The notes under the pieces: model-generated | What the model was told of the DNA's origin: nothing | The model's database searches: none | The model's input: the letters and a program-made list of their open reading frames with translations, nothing else | Assembly (NCBI GenBank): GCA_964035015.1 | Contig: OZ036007.1 | Coordinates: 685,957 to 749,956 of the forward strand | Origin: Corallium rubrum | Lineage: Eukaryota; Cnidaria; Anthozoa; Scleralcyonacea; Coralliidae | DNA length: 64,000 nucleotides | Reading direction: 5' to 3' | Shown: in pieces, positions 34,543 to 45,362 of the stretch | Layout: every line of letters begins with the position of its first letter | Position numbering within the stretch: the stretch's first letter is position 1 | Translations under genes and position numbers: made by a program

Positions 34543-34986
34543 GAAGCTTTCATTGTGCCTTTCCCTAATTAAATGCTAAATTACTAGTCTTATTGACGTC
34601 GTTGTTTGTTTGTTTGTTTGTTTGTTTGTTTGTTTGTTTGTTTCTTGGTCAAAGATAAATAGTCAATGATTACCTGTTTAACTCTATCTGTATTAGGGGT
34701 AGTAATTATGAAGCTTTCTTTGTGCCTTTCTCTAATTAAATGCTAAATTAGTAGTCTTATTGACGTCGTTGTTTGTTTGTTTCTTGGTCAAAGATAAATA
34801 GTCAATGATTACCTGTTTAACTCTATCTGTATTAGGGGTAGTAATCATGAAGCTTTCTTTGTGCCTTTCTCTAATTAAATGCTAAATTAGTAGTCTTATT
34901 GACGTCGTTGTTTGTTTGTTTCTTGGTCAAAGATAAATAGTCAATGATTACCTGTTTAACTCTATCCGTATTAGGGGTCTATGGTC
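34543..34986 (+). repeat. Three tandem copies of about 138-170 bp inside the Harbinger element
   Basis: Units run GAAGCTTTC.TTGTGCCTTTC...TATTAGGGGTAGTAAT. The first also has a (GTTT)n expansion (34606-34642). They lie upstream of the Myb-like gene, possibly within its 5' intron or promoter. Confidence 0.85.
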
Positions 34987-35114
34987 TTATGTTATGGCTG
35001 AATTTAATCATCCAAATGTTAGTTTATACTAGAAAAATAATAAACACTTGTTTGCTCATGCTGTACATAGTCATTTACACATTTAATTTGCTTTTGTTTA
35101 GAATTTGCTTTGTT

Positions 35115-35876
35115 ATGAAATGGTCATTACAACATGACATAGAATTTGCCAAAGAAGTTTTTGTCTCGAGAATTTTTGAGACAAAAAAGAAGTCTTTGGA
35201 GAGAGGCAAAATTTGGGAAGCCATTGCCAAAAAAATAGAAAATATGGAGCAACCGTGCTTTGGGGTTGATCAACGGTCTGTGAGGGACCGACTGAGGAAA
35301 TTGCTTCAACAATTTAAGAAGAAGGATAGGCAAGAGCGGAATGCGAGTGACATCTCACCAGAGCAGACCGAACTGGATGTCCTCTTGGAGGAAATAAATG
35401 CAAGAGAAGAGGCATCAGAGACCATAGCTGCAGAAGTTGGAGCAGAGGAAAAGAAACGGGTGGAGTCAGATAAAGAGGCAGCGGAGGAAATGAGGAAAAG
35501 GGCCATGGAAAATTTGGCAGAAACCAAGAAAAGGAACACAAGCGAACAAGGTGGGAATAAGAGGAAAGTTAGGAAGGGAGGGGATACTGCGTTGGAATAT
35601 TTGAAGGTGAAGGGAGAAAGAGACAACAAGTTGAAAGCTGAGAGTAACGGATTAGAGAGTGAACGAATGGAGGTAGAAAAACAGCGAATAGAAATGGAAA
35701 AGGAGAACAACGAACGTTTTGCAAATCAACAGAACCAAATGCTTGCAACGATGATCGAGATGCAAAAACAGCAAAGCCAACAAATGCAGGCAAACCAAAT
35801 GGTGATGATGCAACAGCAGCAACAACAACAAGGACAGGCATTGATGGCTCTTTTGAGCAAATTTCTTGAAAAATAA
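35115..35876 (+). CDS. Harbinger Myb/SANT-like accessory protein
   Basis: 253 codons from MKWSLQHDIEFAKEVF. The N-terminal 75 residues form a Myb/trihelix-like domain (RGKIWEAIAKKIEN, VDQRSVRDRLRKLLQQFKKK). A long charged coiled coil follows (Glu/Lys/Arg-rich, about 110-205) and a Gln/Met-rich end (QQQQQQQGQALMALLSKFLEK). In Harbinger transposons such a protein binds the ends and helps import the transposase into the nucleus. I chose the Met after a possible splice acceptor (TTTGTTTAG at about 35101); an upstream in-frame extension exists but is hydrophobic and unlike the domain. The frame is intact. Confidence 0.8.
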   Translation: MKWSLQHDIEFAKEVFVSRIFETKKKSLERGKIWEAIAKKIENMEQPCFGVDQRSVRDRLRKLLQQFKKKDRQERNASDISPEQTELDVLLEEINAREEASETIAAEVGAEEKKRVESDKEAAEEMRKRAMENLAETKKRNTSEQGGNKRKVRKGGDTALEYLKVKGERDNKLKAESNGLESERMEVEKQRIEMEKENNERFANQQNQMLATMIEMQKQQSQQMQANQMVMMQQQQQQQGQALMALLSKFLEK

Positions 35877-36271
35877 GGACAATGCTCATAGTTTGCATTT
35901 TTTTAAACGTTTTAAACAAATTATTTCAATTTTATTTACATAGAAAACTACTTACATTTTAATAGACCAGACATTTTTTATGGGTTGTATCCAGTGTAAG
36001 TATACAATAATATATTTTCATTGGTGTTATTTAATTACCGATGTTATACTAAAATATAACATTCAAATTTCCATTACCTGATTCAGCCCATAACAAATGA
36101 CTTGTCTATTATTTAATAATTATTTGGTTGTGTTTATTTATTTGGTAGTGTATGAATAAAGTGTGGTAGTGTGTGAATAAAGTGTGGTAGTATGTCAATA
36201 AATAAACAACTACAGTAACAGTGTACACAATAAAATTATTAGGCTAAGACAGATAAATGTGGTGTTAATGT

Positions 36272-38682
36272 TTAAGAAAAGTAATTTCCAAGAGCAGGAG
36301 GTTCTAATTCAAAAAAGGTAGACGTAGAGTTGGACTGTAGACAAGTAAGAGCATTTCTTAAGAGGGCAGCCACTATATACATCTTCCCAACACTACTTAG
36401 ACCAATTTTCAAGTTTTTTTTAAAGTCAAGGAATTTAAAATAGTTTACTATGTCACCAAAGATCCATTCAACTGAGACGCGGACAGCGCTCATGGACTTG
36501 TTGAATGCTGTCATTGCTGGTGTAAGCTGCCGGTTCCTGTATGGTGCTTGCAGGTGTACCCGCAAAGGGTAGGCTTGGTCACCATACAAACACATGGGCT
36601 GACCATCGGAAAAGGCATACTGCTCCAAGTCGTTCAATAGCCCAGAGTCTACTAGCATTGCTGCATCATGTCTTTTTCCCTCTAAAAACATATCAATAAC
36701 AAGTATAAATTACTATGACATTATTATGCCATTTAATATATTACACAATGGCATTTTACAGCCCCCAAATGGTGCATTTTATTCATGCAGTTAAGCAGTT
36801 TTAGCTAAGGAAAAATAGAAAAAGTAAAATAAACATACCTAAAGGTCCAAACATGTTGGCAATGATTCCATTGGGTATGGTAACAGATTGAAACTTTAAG
36901 GCATGTACCCTCTTATGACCGTTGTAAACAGCCCTTTGCATCTGATCTGGACGACAGATTTGTCTAACTGTCTCATCACAGGGGCGGATCTAGACTGTTG
37001 CAACTGTTGCAAATGCAACAGTCAGAATGTCCGGAAAAACGAAAAACGACATTAAAAGATAATAAGGATAATTCAATTTGCAAAATTACCTAACGGTTTA
37101 TAACTCGAAAGCTCAGCCTCGGCCCTCCAGTCTTCGCTTCGAGCAAAATCCGGGAAAATTCTAACCTGCAATTGGGTGAGATTGTCATCACCCAGAAGAC
37201 CCGCAATATACAATATTTCCCGCCAAACACACCCCCCCCCCCCCATCTCCTTGTGCAACATCCTTGTGCAACAGGCCTGGTCCGCTGTTGCACCGGATCA
37301 GTCTGAAGTCGTTTGTGCAACAGTTGAGCTAAATATAGTCCGTGAAACAGGCTATATTTAGCATTTGTGCAACAGCTAGGGGTAGCTGTCCAATCAAAAC
37401 ACTAGACTGTGCAACAGTTGCAACAGATTGCGAAATCTGTTTCGCTTCTCAGATGATGTTATTGAGTACGCTTCATTCGACCTACTCGGCTTCTTTCAAG
37501 AATAAATAGCTTCTAACGATGTACGTGTTACAACCGCTGTTGAATATATTGATGGAAGTTATTCTCGAGAGGAGACAGACTGTAAACTTATCGCTCTCAA
37601 GCGCGAGTGCGAGCGTAATATTTCAAAAGGATGCGGAAAGAATCTTGGTGAAGATCTACGCTGTACTTTGTGCAGGAATCGCGCGCCTCGAATCACTACA
37701 GTGAGGTAAGCAGCAGCTTAGCTTATGAATAATATTCTATAAATTAATATTATATTATACTGAAATGAGTCCTCACTCAGTGTTTCATGGGAGTCAGCTC
37801 TCCGCTGTTCGGTTTCAATATTTACTGCAGTCAGTGAGTCAAGTCTGACAGTCACTTTCCATATTAAATACATTTTGAGTTTAGACTAGTCTCTTTCTCT
37901 CGTTTATGCTTTGTACAGTATAGTATTACTAAGCGCTTGTCGGTTGTATTTATGTTTAATTGTATATCTAATTACAATACGTTATCTTAAATATATACAA
38001 AACGGTCTTCCAAGATGGCTTTAACTTGCTCTCAGAATTCGGGAAATGCGTTTTTAGAGGTCCTAATTTTCAAAATTTTCCGGGGGGCATGCCCCCGTAC
38101 CCCTAGATGGAGTGAACCACGCCATGCGTGCAACAGTCAAATATTTTCCTAGATCCGCCCCTGCATCAATAAAACCGAAACAGTTATTCAAAGCTGCCCC
38201 TTTTCTCTTTACTGCTTCAGCATATACTCGCAGTGATTCTGGGCGAAGAAGCTCGTGATTCCACCTATTATTTTTTCCCCATGCCTTTCATAGATGAAGT
38301 CGACAACGGTGTTTGTTATCATGCTCATCTCAGGAATTGGCCTGCCAAACTGAGGAACTAAATCGCTGTACCTACAAGGGTAGGCAAATCGGCGAAGAAC
38401 CATACACAGAGCCTCTGTAGCTTCACAAACCGTCCCTTGTTGGCAAGTGAACTTTTCCGGTAAATCCAATGCTTGAGTAAGAATTGGAATTTGGTTTTTT
38501 CTAAACCGAAAATCTAAAGAACATTCAGCTTCGTCCATTTGTTCTAGATCAAAAGCTGGGTAATCTTGATACGGTAACTCTGGATTCTTTGAGCGACAAG
38601 TATTGTATAATACCACGAACTCTTCGTCGTCTATCAATGAATCATCGTAGGCCAGATGAAGAGCATTTCTATCTTTTCTGAA
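36272..38682 (-). pseudogene. Harbinger DDE transposase (split, frame-shifted)
   Basis: Minus-strand pieces: first exon from a likely acceptor at 38682 (RKDRNALHLAYDD; FRFRKNQIPILTQAL; EALCMVLRRFAYPCRY), a one-base shift near 38270, then NCFGFID at the hAT site. It resumes at about 36973 with VRQICRPDQMQRAVYNGHKR. An intron (about 36836-36685, GGTATG...TTTTAG) precedes the last exon: EGKRHDAAML, LYGDQAYPL, VSVEWIFGD. These are the DDE_4-type nuclease boxes (FIDGTVR, GDQAYP, E in VEW). Ends at 36272. Confidence 0.85.
36979..38163. mobile_element. hAT-like non-autonomous element in the transposase gene
   Basis: Ends CAGGGGCGGATCTAGA and CTAGATCCGCCCCTG, flanked by CATCA (36974-36978, 38164-38168), a 5-bp duplication rather than the usual 8 bp. 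The interior has no credible gene. It repeats TGCAACAG many times near the left end and has a C run at about 37231-37243. Confidence 0.75.
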
Positions 38683-38844
38683 AGAAGATATTTTTAAAGA
38701 TCATTGAATATAGGAATCGGCGTCCGCGTCGTTGAAAATCTTAACAACTTTTTGCACACGTGCGACGACGCGACTCTCCTCAGTCCGACCGCGTAAATCG
38801 ACGCGTCCTAGACGAGCGCGTCGCCAAATCTTAAGATCCCTATT

Positions 38845-38985
38845 ACAATGAAGAATAAAACGGGTGGCACGCCTCTGCACACCCTCTAATAAATTTGGAT
38901 CAGTAATACATGACTGAGGAGCCCAGACCTCACTAGCGTAACTTAGTTGGGAACGCACAAGTGACAAATACAGCAAAATGCCTCC
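38845..38985 (-). pseudogene. LINE-C C-terminal region, upstream part
   Basis: GGILLYLSLVRSQLSYASEVWAPQ and EGVQRRATRFILHCN: the post-RT region of a CR1/RTE-like element, cut by the Harbinger insertion at CN and 5'-truncated near 38985. Confidence 0.75.
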
Positions 38986-39104
38986 TCTTGCAACTGGTGC
39001 TAGGACCAGATGCCCTCCCTCAGGACCAGATGCCCCTTTGTGAAATCCTTAAAAATACTTCTTAAACCAAGTTCGAAATGAATTGAAACTTGTTTCGAAA
39101 CTAA

Positions 39105-40625
39105 CAATAAAACTCTTAATTAAGATGGTTAAATAAGTTCGCAAGCGTTCAATAGAAGCTGAAATGGCTCCCAAAGCGCCATTGAAATGTTAATCGAGGT
39201 CGGCAATGATTAATGTATTGGTTTTTGTATTTTTTAAACAGTGCTTCGGAGAAAAACCCGTGCCGAAATAGTGCCTCTTTAAGAATATGCCAGACCCGAA
39301 AACCGAGGTCTATTTCAACGCTTCGAAACATCAGCTCAACGACATGTTACAATCAATGGATCGTTTTCACTCACGTGATCGGTGGATCCATGGGGGTGGT
39401 AAAACAATACGAAAAATTTGAATAAGAATAGCGATGTACACTAATGGTACACCAATATGGCCGCCGTGACGTCAGGTGAAAACGAACTGTAAAAAATAGG
39501 TACGCGCTTGCGTACATGCGGATACTGGTATTTGGCTAACATGACTGAACAATGTAAATTGTATATTGTAAAGTAAATATATATTACGATGGTGATTGTA
39601 AGATGCATTTGGGAAGATCTGCAAGAAACTGAATACCTCAAGCTGAGTGCTTTAATGGTATAATGAGCAAATTAGACTGAAATTTCAGCATGAATTTACA
39701 AACAAATCACTTTAAAGTCTATATTCATGTATAAGTGTTCTTACCTTCTAAATGAATCTTATCGTCCTTGAAAAGTTTTTTATAATCGCTTTAACATCCA
39801 CTCTTCTCTTCGATATTTAAGATTTAAAGCGTTGCAACACGTACTATATCACTTTCGCTAAAGCGCTATTCGGTTTGCATTCGTGAGCGTTCGTAAAACG
39901 TTCGTACATACGAATAAGGCTTCTGATCGATGATCTTACGCCGTGATCACGTGATTGACGAAACATCTCTAAGTCTCTAGGTCGTCAAGTGCAACCAAGC
40001 TCATGACATAGCGGATATGGTTTAATAACCAGTATCCGCAAAAACGAAACTTGAACATTCATCTATTTAATAAATTGGAAATTCGGCATGACCATGACCA
40101 TGACCAACTGAAATTCTAATGCACTTCCGCGTGGTGGCTTTCGGACTTTCTCTTTCATTATTTTGACACCATAACTATATCGAATAACGTGGAATAGTCT
40201 GATAGCCATATGTACTCAGTAAGAGTAAATATCTGACGCCTAAGAATAAATATACCTCCGCAAAAAATCAGGGCGTACGAATAACCCCGAAAGCCAGCAC
40301 GGGGAAGTGCATTACAGTCTGCCGAATTTCCAATTTATTAAATAGATCGATGTTCAAGTTTCGTTTTTTATTGATTGTAACATCGTTGAGCTGATGTCTC
40401 GAAGCGTTGAAATAGACCTCGGTTTTCGGGAGTGGTATACTCTGAAAAAGGCACTATTTCGGCACGGATTTTTCTCCAAAGTACTGTTTCAAAAATAGAA
40501 AAACAAATATATAAATCATTGCCGACAGCGATTAACATTTCAATGGCGCTTTGGGAGACATTTCAACGTCTATCGAACGCTTGCGAACACATTTAACCAT
40601 CTAAGAGTTTTATTCTTACTTATTA
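39105..40625. mobile_element. 1.5-kb element with about 250-bp inverted termini
   Basis: 39110-39360 is the inverse of about 40365-40615 (CGATGTCGAAGCG/ACCGAGGTCTATTTCAACGC region). A second, inner inverted pair (CTATTTAATAAATTGGAAATTCGGC, about 40060 and 40325-40350) suggests a nested foldback. The only piece inside that I recognise is a GGTACACCAATATGGCCGCC copy. Confidence 0.65.
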
Positions 40626-41317
40626 TCGACAAAATGGTGCTTTGTGCGATATCATCATCAACGAAATAGGTAGAAACCACATTTTCCACAGCTTCCAGAG
40701 AACGTGCAAAATATGCACAGGAAACGTAGCACGTCAAAATGCTTCGCGAAGGCGGTTCGAGAGTGCAGGACTGGCTGAATCAGTGCCACTGGCTGAATCA
40801 GTCGTCTGGTACTGATTCAGACTTTAGTATTCTACTCTGGCTGGTTAAGGAGCGAGCTCCCACTCACCAATGGATTAATAGACAATTTGGAATTAATATA
40901 AATTGTGAAGCGGTGGTTGTGGCAAGTAAGATAACATTTCCATAACACTATACGTCATGTGAATTCTATGTGCTTGTAATGATTAAAATGGTTTTATGAA
41001 TAGCATGTATGGTTTCTCGATCGGGTTCCAGCGTGAAGGTATACGGCTATACGCGTTTTGGTCGTTCTTATATAGACCACTTGCACTTATTCCATTTGTG
41101 GAGGACAAATGCTTATAAACTATAGAATTTTCATTCATTATTTGCTGTTGAACATCGGAACTTTTAAGTTATCCTCCATGCAGATGCACCGTTTTGACGT
41201 CATCTACAAGAGGTTTATACTGAATGTTGACGACTATTGATTACATTCCGGCAACAGACAATGAATATCCAAGATTTTGCTTGCCATATATAATTAGCAT
41301 AACTGCATATTCGTCCA
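40626..41317. other. No recognisable gene
   Basis: A short duplicated GACTGGCTGAATCAGT motif near 40768-40800; otherwise nothing. Confidence 0.45.
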
Positions 41318-41537
41318 GTCTCGTTGGATTGAGCCCACGTTCCCCACCCGGGAAACGGGAGACTCTGGGATAATCCGTTTCACATCGATATTTCATTGGC
41401 TGATGAACACAGTGAACTCTATGTAACTCTTCTTCCGGATAAACAAGAATCCTGTGATTGCGTGAATGGATTATCCCAGAGCCTCTCATTTCCCGCCCGT
41501 TGGGTAAGGGGAACGTGGGCTCTGGGAACGAGATTGG
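41318..41537. mobile_element. MITE with about 70-bp inverted arms
   Basis: AGTCTCGTTGGATTGAGCCCACGTTCCCC and the inverse GGGGAACGTGGGCTCTGGGAACGAGATT at the ends. The inner arms hold AGACTCTGGGATAATCC and its inverse. No gene. Confidence 0.65.
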
Positions 41538-41554
41538 AGAAAGTATTGAATTGA

Positions 41555-41741
41555 AGTATGGAAGCGCTATCGGTCGTCACGTCGTTTTGAAGAGTGAACA
41601 ACGAATTGCAATTGGATATATGTTGATTGGTAGAGATGTCATTGCAATTTTGCCAACTGCACGGATTTGGTAAAAGTATGATACTTGCCGTGTATGCTTT
41701 GGCGAAGCATGAGATGATGGAAATGTCAGGAATAATATTAT
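41555..41741 (+). pseudogene. RecQ-like helicase N-terminal fragment
   Basis: KYGSAIGRHVVLKSEQRIAIGYMLIGRDVIAILPT, then a frame change and GFGKSMILAVYALAK. Together these look like the Q-motif and Walker A of a RecQ/DEAD-type helicase. No further helicase motifs follow, so it is a fragment only. Confidence 0.4.
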
Positions 41742-41766
41742 AAATATCAATCGAAATATAGGCTAG

Positions 41767-41862
41767 TAAGGTTAGATATAATGCTGAAACAGAGAACGTA
41801 GGAGTCTAACGTTTCGAGCGAAGGCCCTCTGTTTTAGCAGTATTATACCTAACCTTACTATA
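41767..41862. repeat. Hairpin at the 5' side of the right RT element
   Basis: AGTAAGGTTAGATATAATGCTG... and its inverse CAGTATTATACCTAACCTTACT around a loop with CTAACGTTTCGAGCGAAGG. Such hairpins are frequent at ends of Penelope-type elements. Confidence 0.6.
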
Positions 41863-42379
41863 CATTTATTTCATATCTACTCCTACCAAAGAGTTTATTG
41901 CGTCCAACGAACAAGGCATCGCCAAATTGCCAAACGAAGTCAAAGAAGAGATCAGCTGAGGTGACGTTTGCCATATTTTGAAAAACGCCAAACCAACACG
42001 AAATTGCAAGCAGAACATAACCCGAAAAGAACGAGAAACTATGCAAGATCTCAAGCAAAATGACCAAATGCTCATCCTTCCTGCAGACAAGGGAAACGCC
42101 ACCGTCGTACTTAATAAATCTGATTACCAGGAAAAACTTATACCTAGTCATGTTGCAAGACAGGAATACTTACCAACCTATCACAGATAAGAGAAGAAAT
42201 CCAACTTCAAAAACAACTTCAATCATACAGCGCAAACTTCTTGATCTTAAAAATTCGGGCTTTATCAAGGAAGAAGTATATAGAACATTACGACATACCG
42301 ACTCGACGCCAGCGATGTTTTACGGGCTTCCCAATATTCATAAAGTCGGCAACTTAACATCTAAGGAGGGTCATTTAAC
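41863..42379 (+). pseudogene. 5' part of the right RT element (Penelope-type N-terminus)
   Basis: Two frames combine to NITRKERETMQDLKQND, ILPADKGNATVVLNKSDY and later FYGLPNIHKVGNL, the conserved N-terminal and first RT boxes of Penelope-type elements. It is cut by the MITE at 42390 and the virus-like element at 42919; the rest of the RT follows from 48289. Confidence 0.75.
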
Positions 42380-42389
42380 CCTTGAAGGC

Positions 42390-42907
42390 CAACCTCGTCC
42401 CCAGGGCATTTTTCCTCCACGTTGGGAGTCGGCGAAAATGGCCCTGGCATCGGCTGGTCACGTGACACCCAGAATTTTGGGGTGTTTTGGCAAGAAAATT
42501 TATGCGGTCTTTGTGCTTCGTTTTTGTATAATACGTATACATGAATAATAAATAAGAAATATTTAACGCTCTGCCGAATCACTCATGTGAACCTTTATCA
42601 TAAATGCAACTGGCTAGCATTATTCATCATGATACTCCCCACGATTATCCAGGATACATTTAAATGTCGGAAGAAACATATATCTAATGTTGTTCTTGAC
42701 TTTAACCAAAGCTATCGTTACAATTCTTTGGATGAACTTCGCAGAGTGGATTTATTGCAATTCATATTTTGATGAATAAATTACACTGTATCTGAATTAA
42801 TCAAGTTTTTAAACCGGTCAATCCGATTATAGAATCGACCAGCCGATGCCAGGGTCATTTTCGCCGACCTCACAACGTGGAGGCAAAATGCCCTGGGGAC
42901 GAGGTTG
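42390..42907. mobile_element. 518-bp MITE with 10-bp duplication
   Basis: Ends CAACCTCGTCCCCAGGG and CCCTGGGGACGAGGTTG, flanked by CCTTGAAGGC (42380-42389 and 42908-42917). A 9-10-bp duplication is Mutator-like. Its right edge is 11 bp from the end of the virus-like element. Confidence 0.8.
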
Positions 42908-43060
42908 CCTTGAAGGCAAGTAGATAACCCCCCTCATATACCGTCCAAGGGGGATGCCGCCTCATTAGTGTTCAGTGTGACTCATGCACCATGACTCCCG
43001 CATGACTCACGCCTGTGACATGATTGGGCAAGATTGGGATAATTATAGTATACATGAAGC

Positions 43061-43070
43061 TATATATAAG
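43061..43070 (+). promoter_or_regulatory. TATA box of the VIDMDGF gene, left arm
   Basis: TATATATAAG, 58 bp before the ATG at 43128. The right arm has a weakened mirror (CTTATATAACTTC at about 48078). Confidence 0.55.
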
Positions 43071-43127
43071 CTCAGTGATTTCGTATAGTTGCTACTTTTC
43101 CTAAAGTGTTTTACTTATCCATACGTA

Positions 43128-43650
43128 ATGTCGCTGTGTGATATAGTTGCCGTGATTGACATGGACGGTTTTCACATAGGAAAGAAGTTCTTCTGTAAAG
43201 AACTAGGCGTTCTGAATGTCGAAGAAACCGAAGGTTTACCGTTCTTCTTTGACATTGGCAAGAAATGGGCTGACTTGTCAAGCAGAGAAAAGTATAATAG
43301 TAGATGGGTTGAAAAAAAACATTCACTATTTACCATTCAGTGTCCCCCCATACACCAAGTATTATAAGATTGAGTGTTTGGGAGACATAATTTTGCAAAT
43401 TTATGAAGAAGTTAAAATTGACGATAGGTCGAAGTTTGCGTTCAAAGGTGGAAACTTAGAGCGTACAGTTTTAAAGGAGCTAGGAATTCCGTCCGTCAAC
43501 CTAGAAAGTTTCGGCTGCCCAAAAGCAGAACATTTATTTGATGCCTTGACATGGCTGCAAACGTGTGGAAAGCACACAAAGATTAATGCATACCATCACT
43601 GTCCAAAAGTGGAAGTCGAAGACTTTGGCAAATGGATAGCGCTCCAATAA
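43128..43650 (+). pseudogene. VIDMDGF-family ORF, left arm
   Basis: Begins MSLCDIVAVIDMDGFHIGKKF and continues KELGVLNVEE, FFFDIGKKWADLS; a one-base change at an A-run (about 43310) shifts frame. It goes on with LGDIILQIYEE, FAFKGGNLERTVLKELGIPSVNLESFGCP, TCGKHTKINAYHHCPKVEVE, stop 43650. I recognise this as a family recurring with viral-type ATPase ORFs in invertebrate genomes. The V.D.DGF start with late Cys/His residues hints at a nuclease-like fold, but that is inference. Total about 174 codons. Confidence 0.55.
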
Positions 43651-44163
43651 AATCTTCTAAACACAAACGGTTCTTTTAAGAACAACCAAATCAGGAAAGA
43701 GTACAATGAAATACTCGTTATGTTGTCTTCCCCGTGTAATAAATCTCATGAGGGGGTAATTGGGGCGATGACATTAAAATATCCGGCTAATAGCAATAAA
43801 AAGCATTACACCTAAATATTCAAACAAAGTAAGTCATCCTAGAATTATTGCTAACTAAATCCTTTTTTATAAGCGAGGAAATCGTAGGAAGATAGAATGA
43901 GGAATCACTTTAAGAAGTCATGAAAAGAACGATTTTGGATGTTGAAATATAAAGGCAAAGCGATTTATTACTTTGAAAGCGTTGCTACGCTTTCTGTTAA
44001 TAAGTGTGATATTTGCATATTTATCCCCAGTGCACATGCAGGAGACAAAAGAGAAACTCATTAGGGGCAATTAAGAGGATTAGGAAAGTCTAGGCGAGAA
44101 AGTCATTAACAACACGCGTACATGTAATACAGAATTTAAACTATTTTATTGAGAAATATATCT

Positions 44164-44838
44164 TTACACAAAAAACTCTTGATTATTTAGTGATCTATCG
44201 GTAACACTAGCATATGGGCATACAGTACATCTTATAATCCGAAGGCATGGATCATGAGTCTTGAATTCTGTACCACAAACATTACATATCAGATTTCGAA
44301 TAACGCATTTGTTAAAATATTTCCACAAACACTTAGGACACTCAATTACATGTGTAAAATTAACAGGATTCTGACAACGTTCGCAATCAACAGGTTCGTC
44401 AATTATAGAATTTTATGATTCTATTTCGGTGTAATCTTTATCGTGTTCTGAATCTTCTTCGGAGGAAGTTTCTTCGTTTTCGCTCTCTGATTCTGTTTCT
44501 TCTTCTGCCTGCGCCAACATTGTCAGCACTCGAACATTTACGATAAGGTTTTTGTCAATGTTAATGTCGGCGAGTCCTTTTACAAATACATTTAGACCAG
44601 CTGGTTCTGGAATTCCTGAAAGGTAAGGTGATACGCAGCATTCTACCAATTCGGCTATTTTTGTATTTGGTATAGTTCTTCCTTGATACACAATTTCTCC
44701 TTTAGGATTCCATGTTAAGTTGACATAGGAAGCGAGTAAACTATTCAGCAAAGAAAACGCTGTCGCTTCATCGACTCCGTAGTCAAAGTGTGACAGTATT
44801 TCTTTAACACGAAAATCATCATTTAATCTTTCTCCCAT
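44164..44838 (-). pseudogene. MGERL ORF plus zinc-ribbon extension, left arm
   Basis: 141 codons from MGERLNDDFRVKEILSHFDYG to the acidic end HDKDYTEIES, TAA, then directly in the same frame a Cys-rich reading (VDCERCQNPVNFTHVIECP ... CNVCGTEF ... CTVCPY) to 44164. Four CxxC pairs predict a zinc ribbon. The same in-frame TAA is present in the right arm. Possible readthrough, or a separate downstream ORF. No function known to me. Confidence 0.5.
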
Positions 44839-44879
44839 CGTGTTCAGGGTTCGAATGCTGGTCTTTACAAAATATCGTT

Positions 44880-45137
44880 CCTTTATATTAGTTCTGCGAG
44901 TCCGTCTAAAACAGGACCAAGTAAAACATCAAGAAATCCTGCACCTTTTTGAACCAGTATCTCCTTTTTTCTCATAAAATTACTTCGGGGACTAGCCAAA
45001 GTAGATATGTAGATATGTCATCGCTATAAGGCTTAACGTCTTCAAGCAAAGCAGGTGATAATTGATATTGCATTGACCAAAAGTTCAACATACAATCACA
45101 AATGCATCTAATTTGCTCGGGGCTTGCATTCTCCAAG
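44880..45137 (-). pseudogene. LLENASPEQ ORF, left arm (damaged)
   Basis: Mirror of 46000-46275. A short duplication (GTAGATATGTAGATATGTC near 45005) breaks the frame in this arm. Confidence 0.5.
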
Positions 45138-45264
45138 AGAGCTCGCTGTTGAATAGGTTCACTTGTACATAAAGTTCAAGAAACGGTTTGTTCTTTTTCA
45201 TCAACATCTCTATTCGACAGTCAGTGTCTAAATGAGGAAAACGCTACCAAAATACACATTTTAA

Positions 45265-45362
45265 GAGGAGGAGGAGGAGAAGAAAGAGGAGGAGGAGGAG
45301 GAAAAGAGGAGGAGGAGGAGGAGGAGAAAGAGGAGGAGGAGGAGGAGAAAGAGGAGGAGGAT
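45265..45362 (+). repeat. (GGA)n array, left side of the palindrome centre
   Basis: Purine-only GGA/GAAAGA repeat. It faces a (CCT)n array at 45626-45900, so the two are inverse to one another. Confidence 0.9.

Larger units (their letters stand above)
34121..38841. mobile_element. Harbinger transposon with Myb-like and transposase genes
   Basis: Inverted ends AGGGA.CTTAAGATTTGGCGACGCGCTCGTC... (34121-34160 and 38802-38841). The flanking direct repeat is ATT (34118-34120, 38842-38844) or, read differently, TATTA. Removing the element restores the LINE-C frame. Two genes face inwards: a Myb-like protein (+, 35115-35876) and a DDE transposase (-, about 36272-38682). Both inverted ends are well kept, but the transposase is broken by a frameshift and a hAT-like insertion. 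Confidence 0.85.
42919..45264 (+). repeat. Left inverted arm of element 2
   Basis: Carries the VIDMDGF gene (+), then zinc-ribbon, MGERL and LLENASPEQ genes (-). Mirrors 45901-48282. Confidence 0.85.

Noticed and set aside
35306..35919. Minus-strand frames opposite the Myb-like gene
   Set aside because: Shadows of its Glu/Lys-rich coiled-coil codons.
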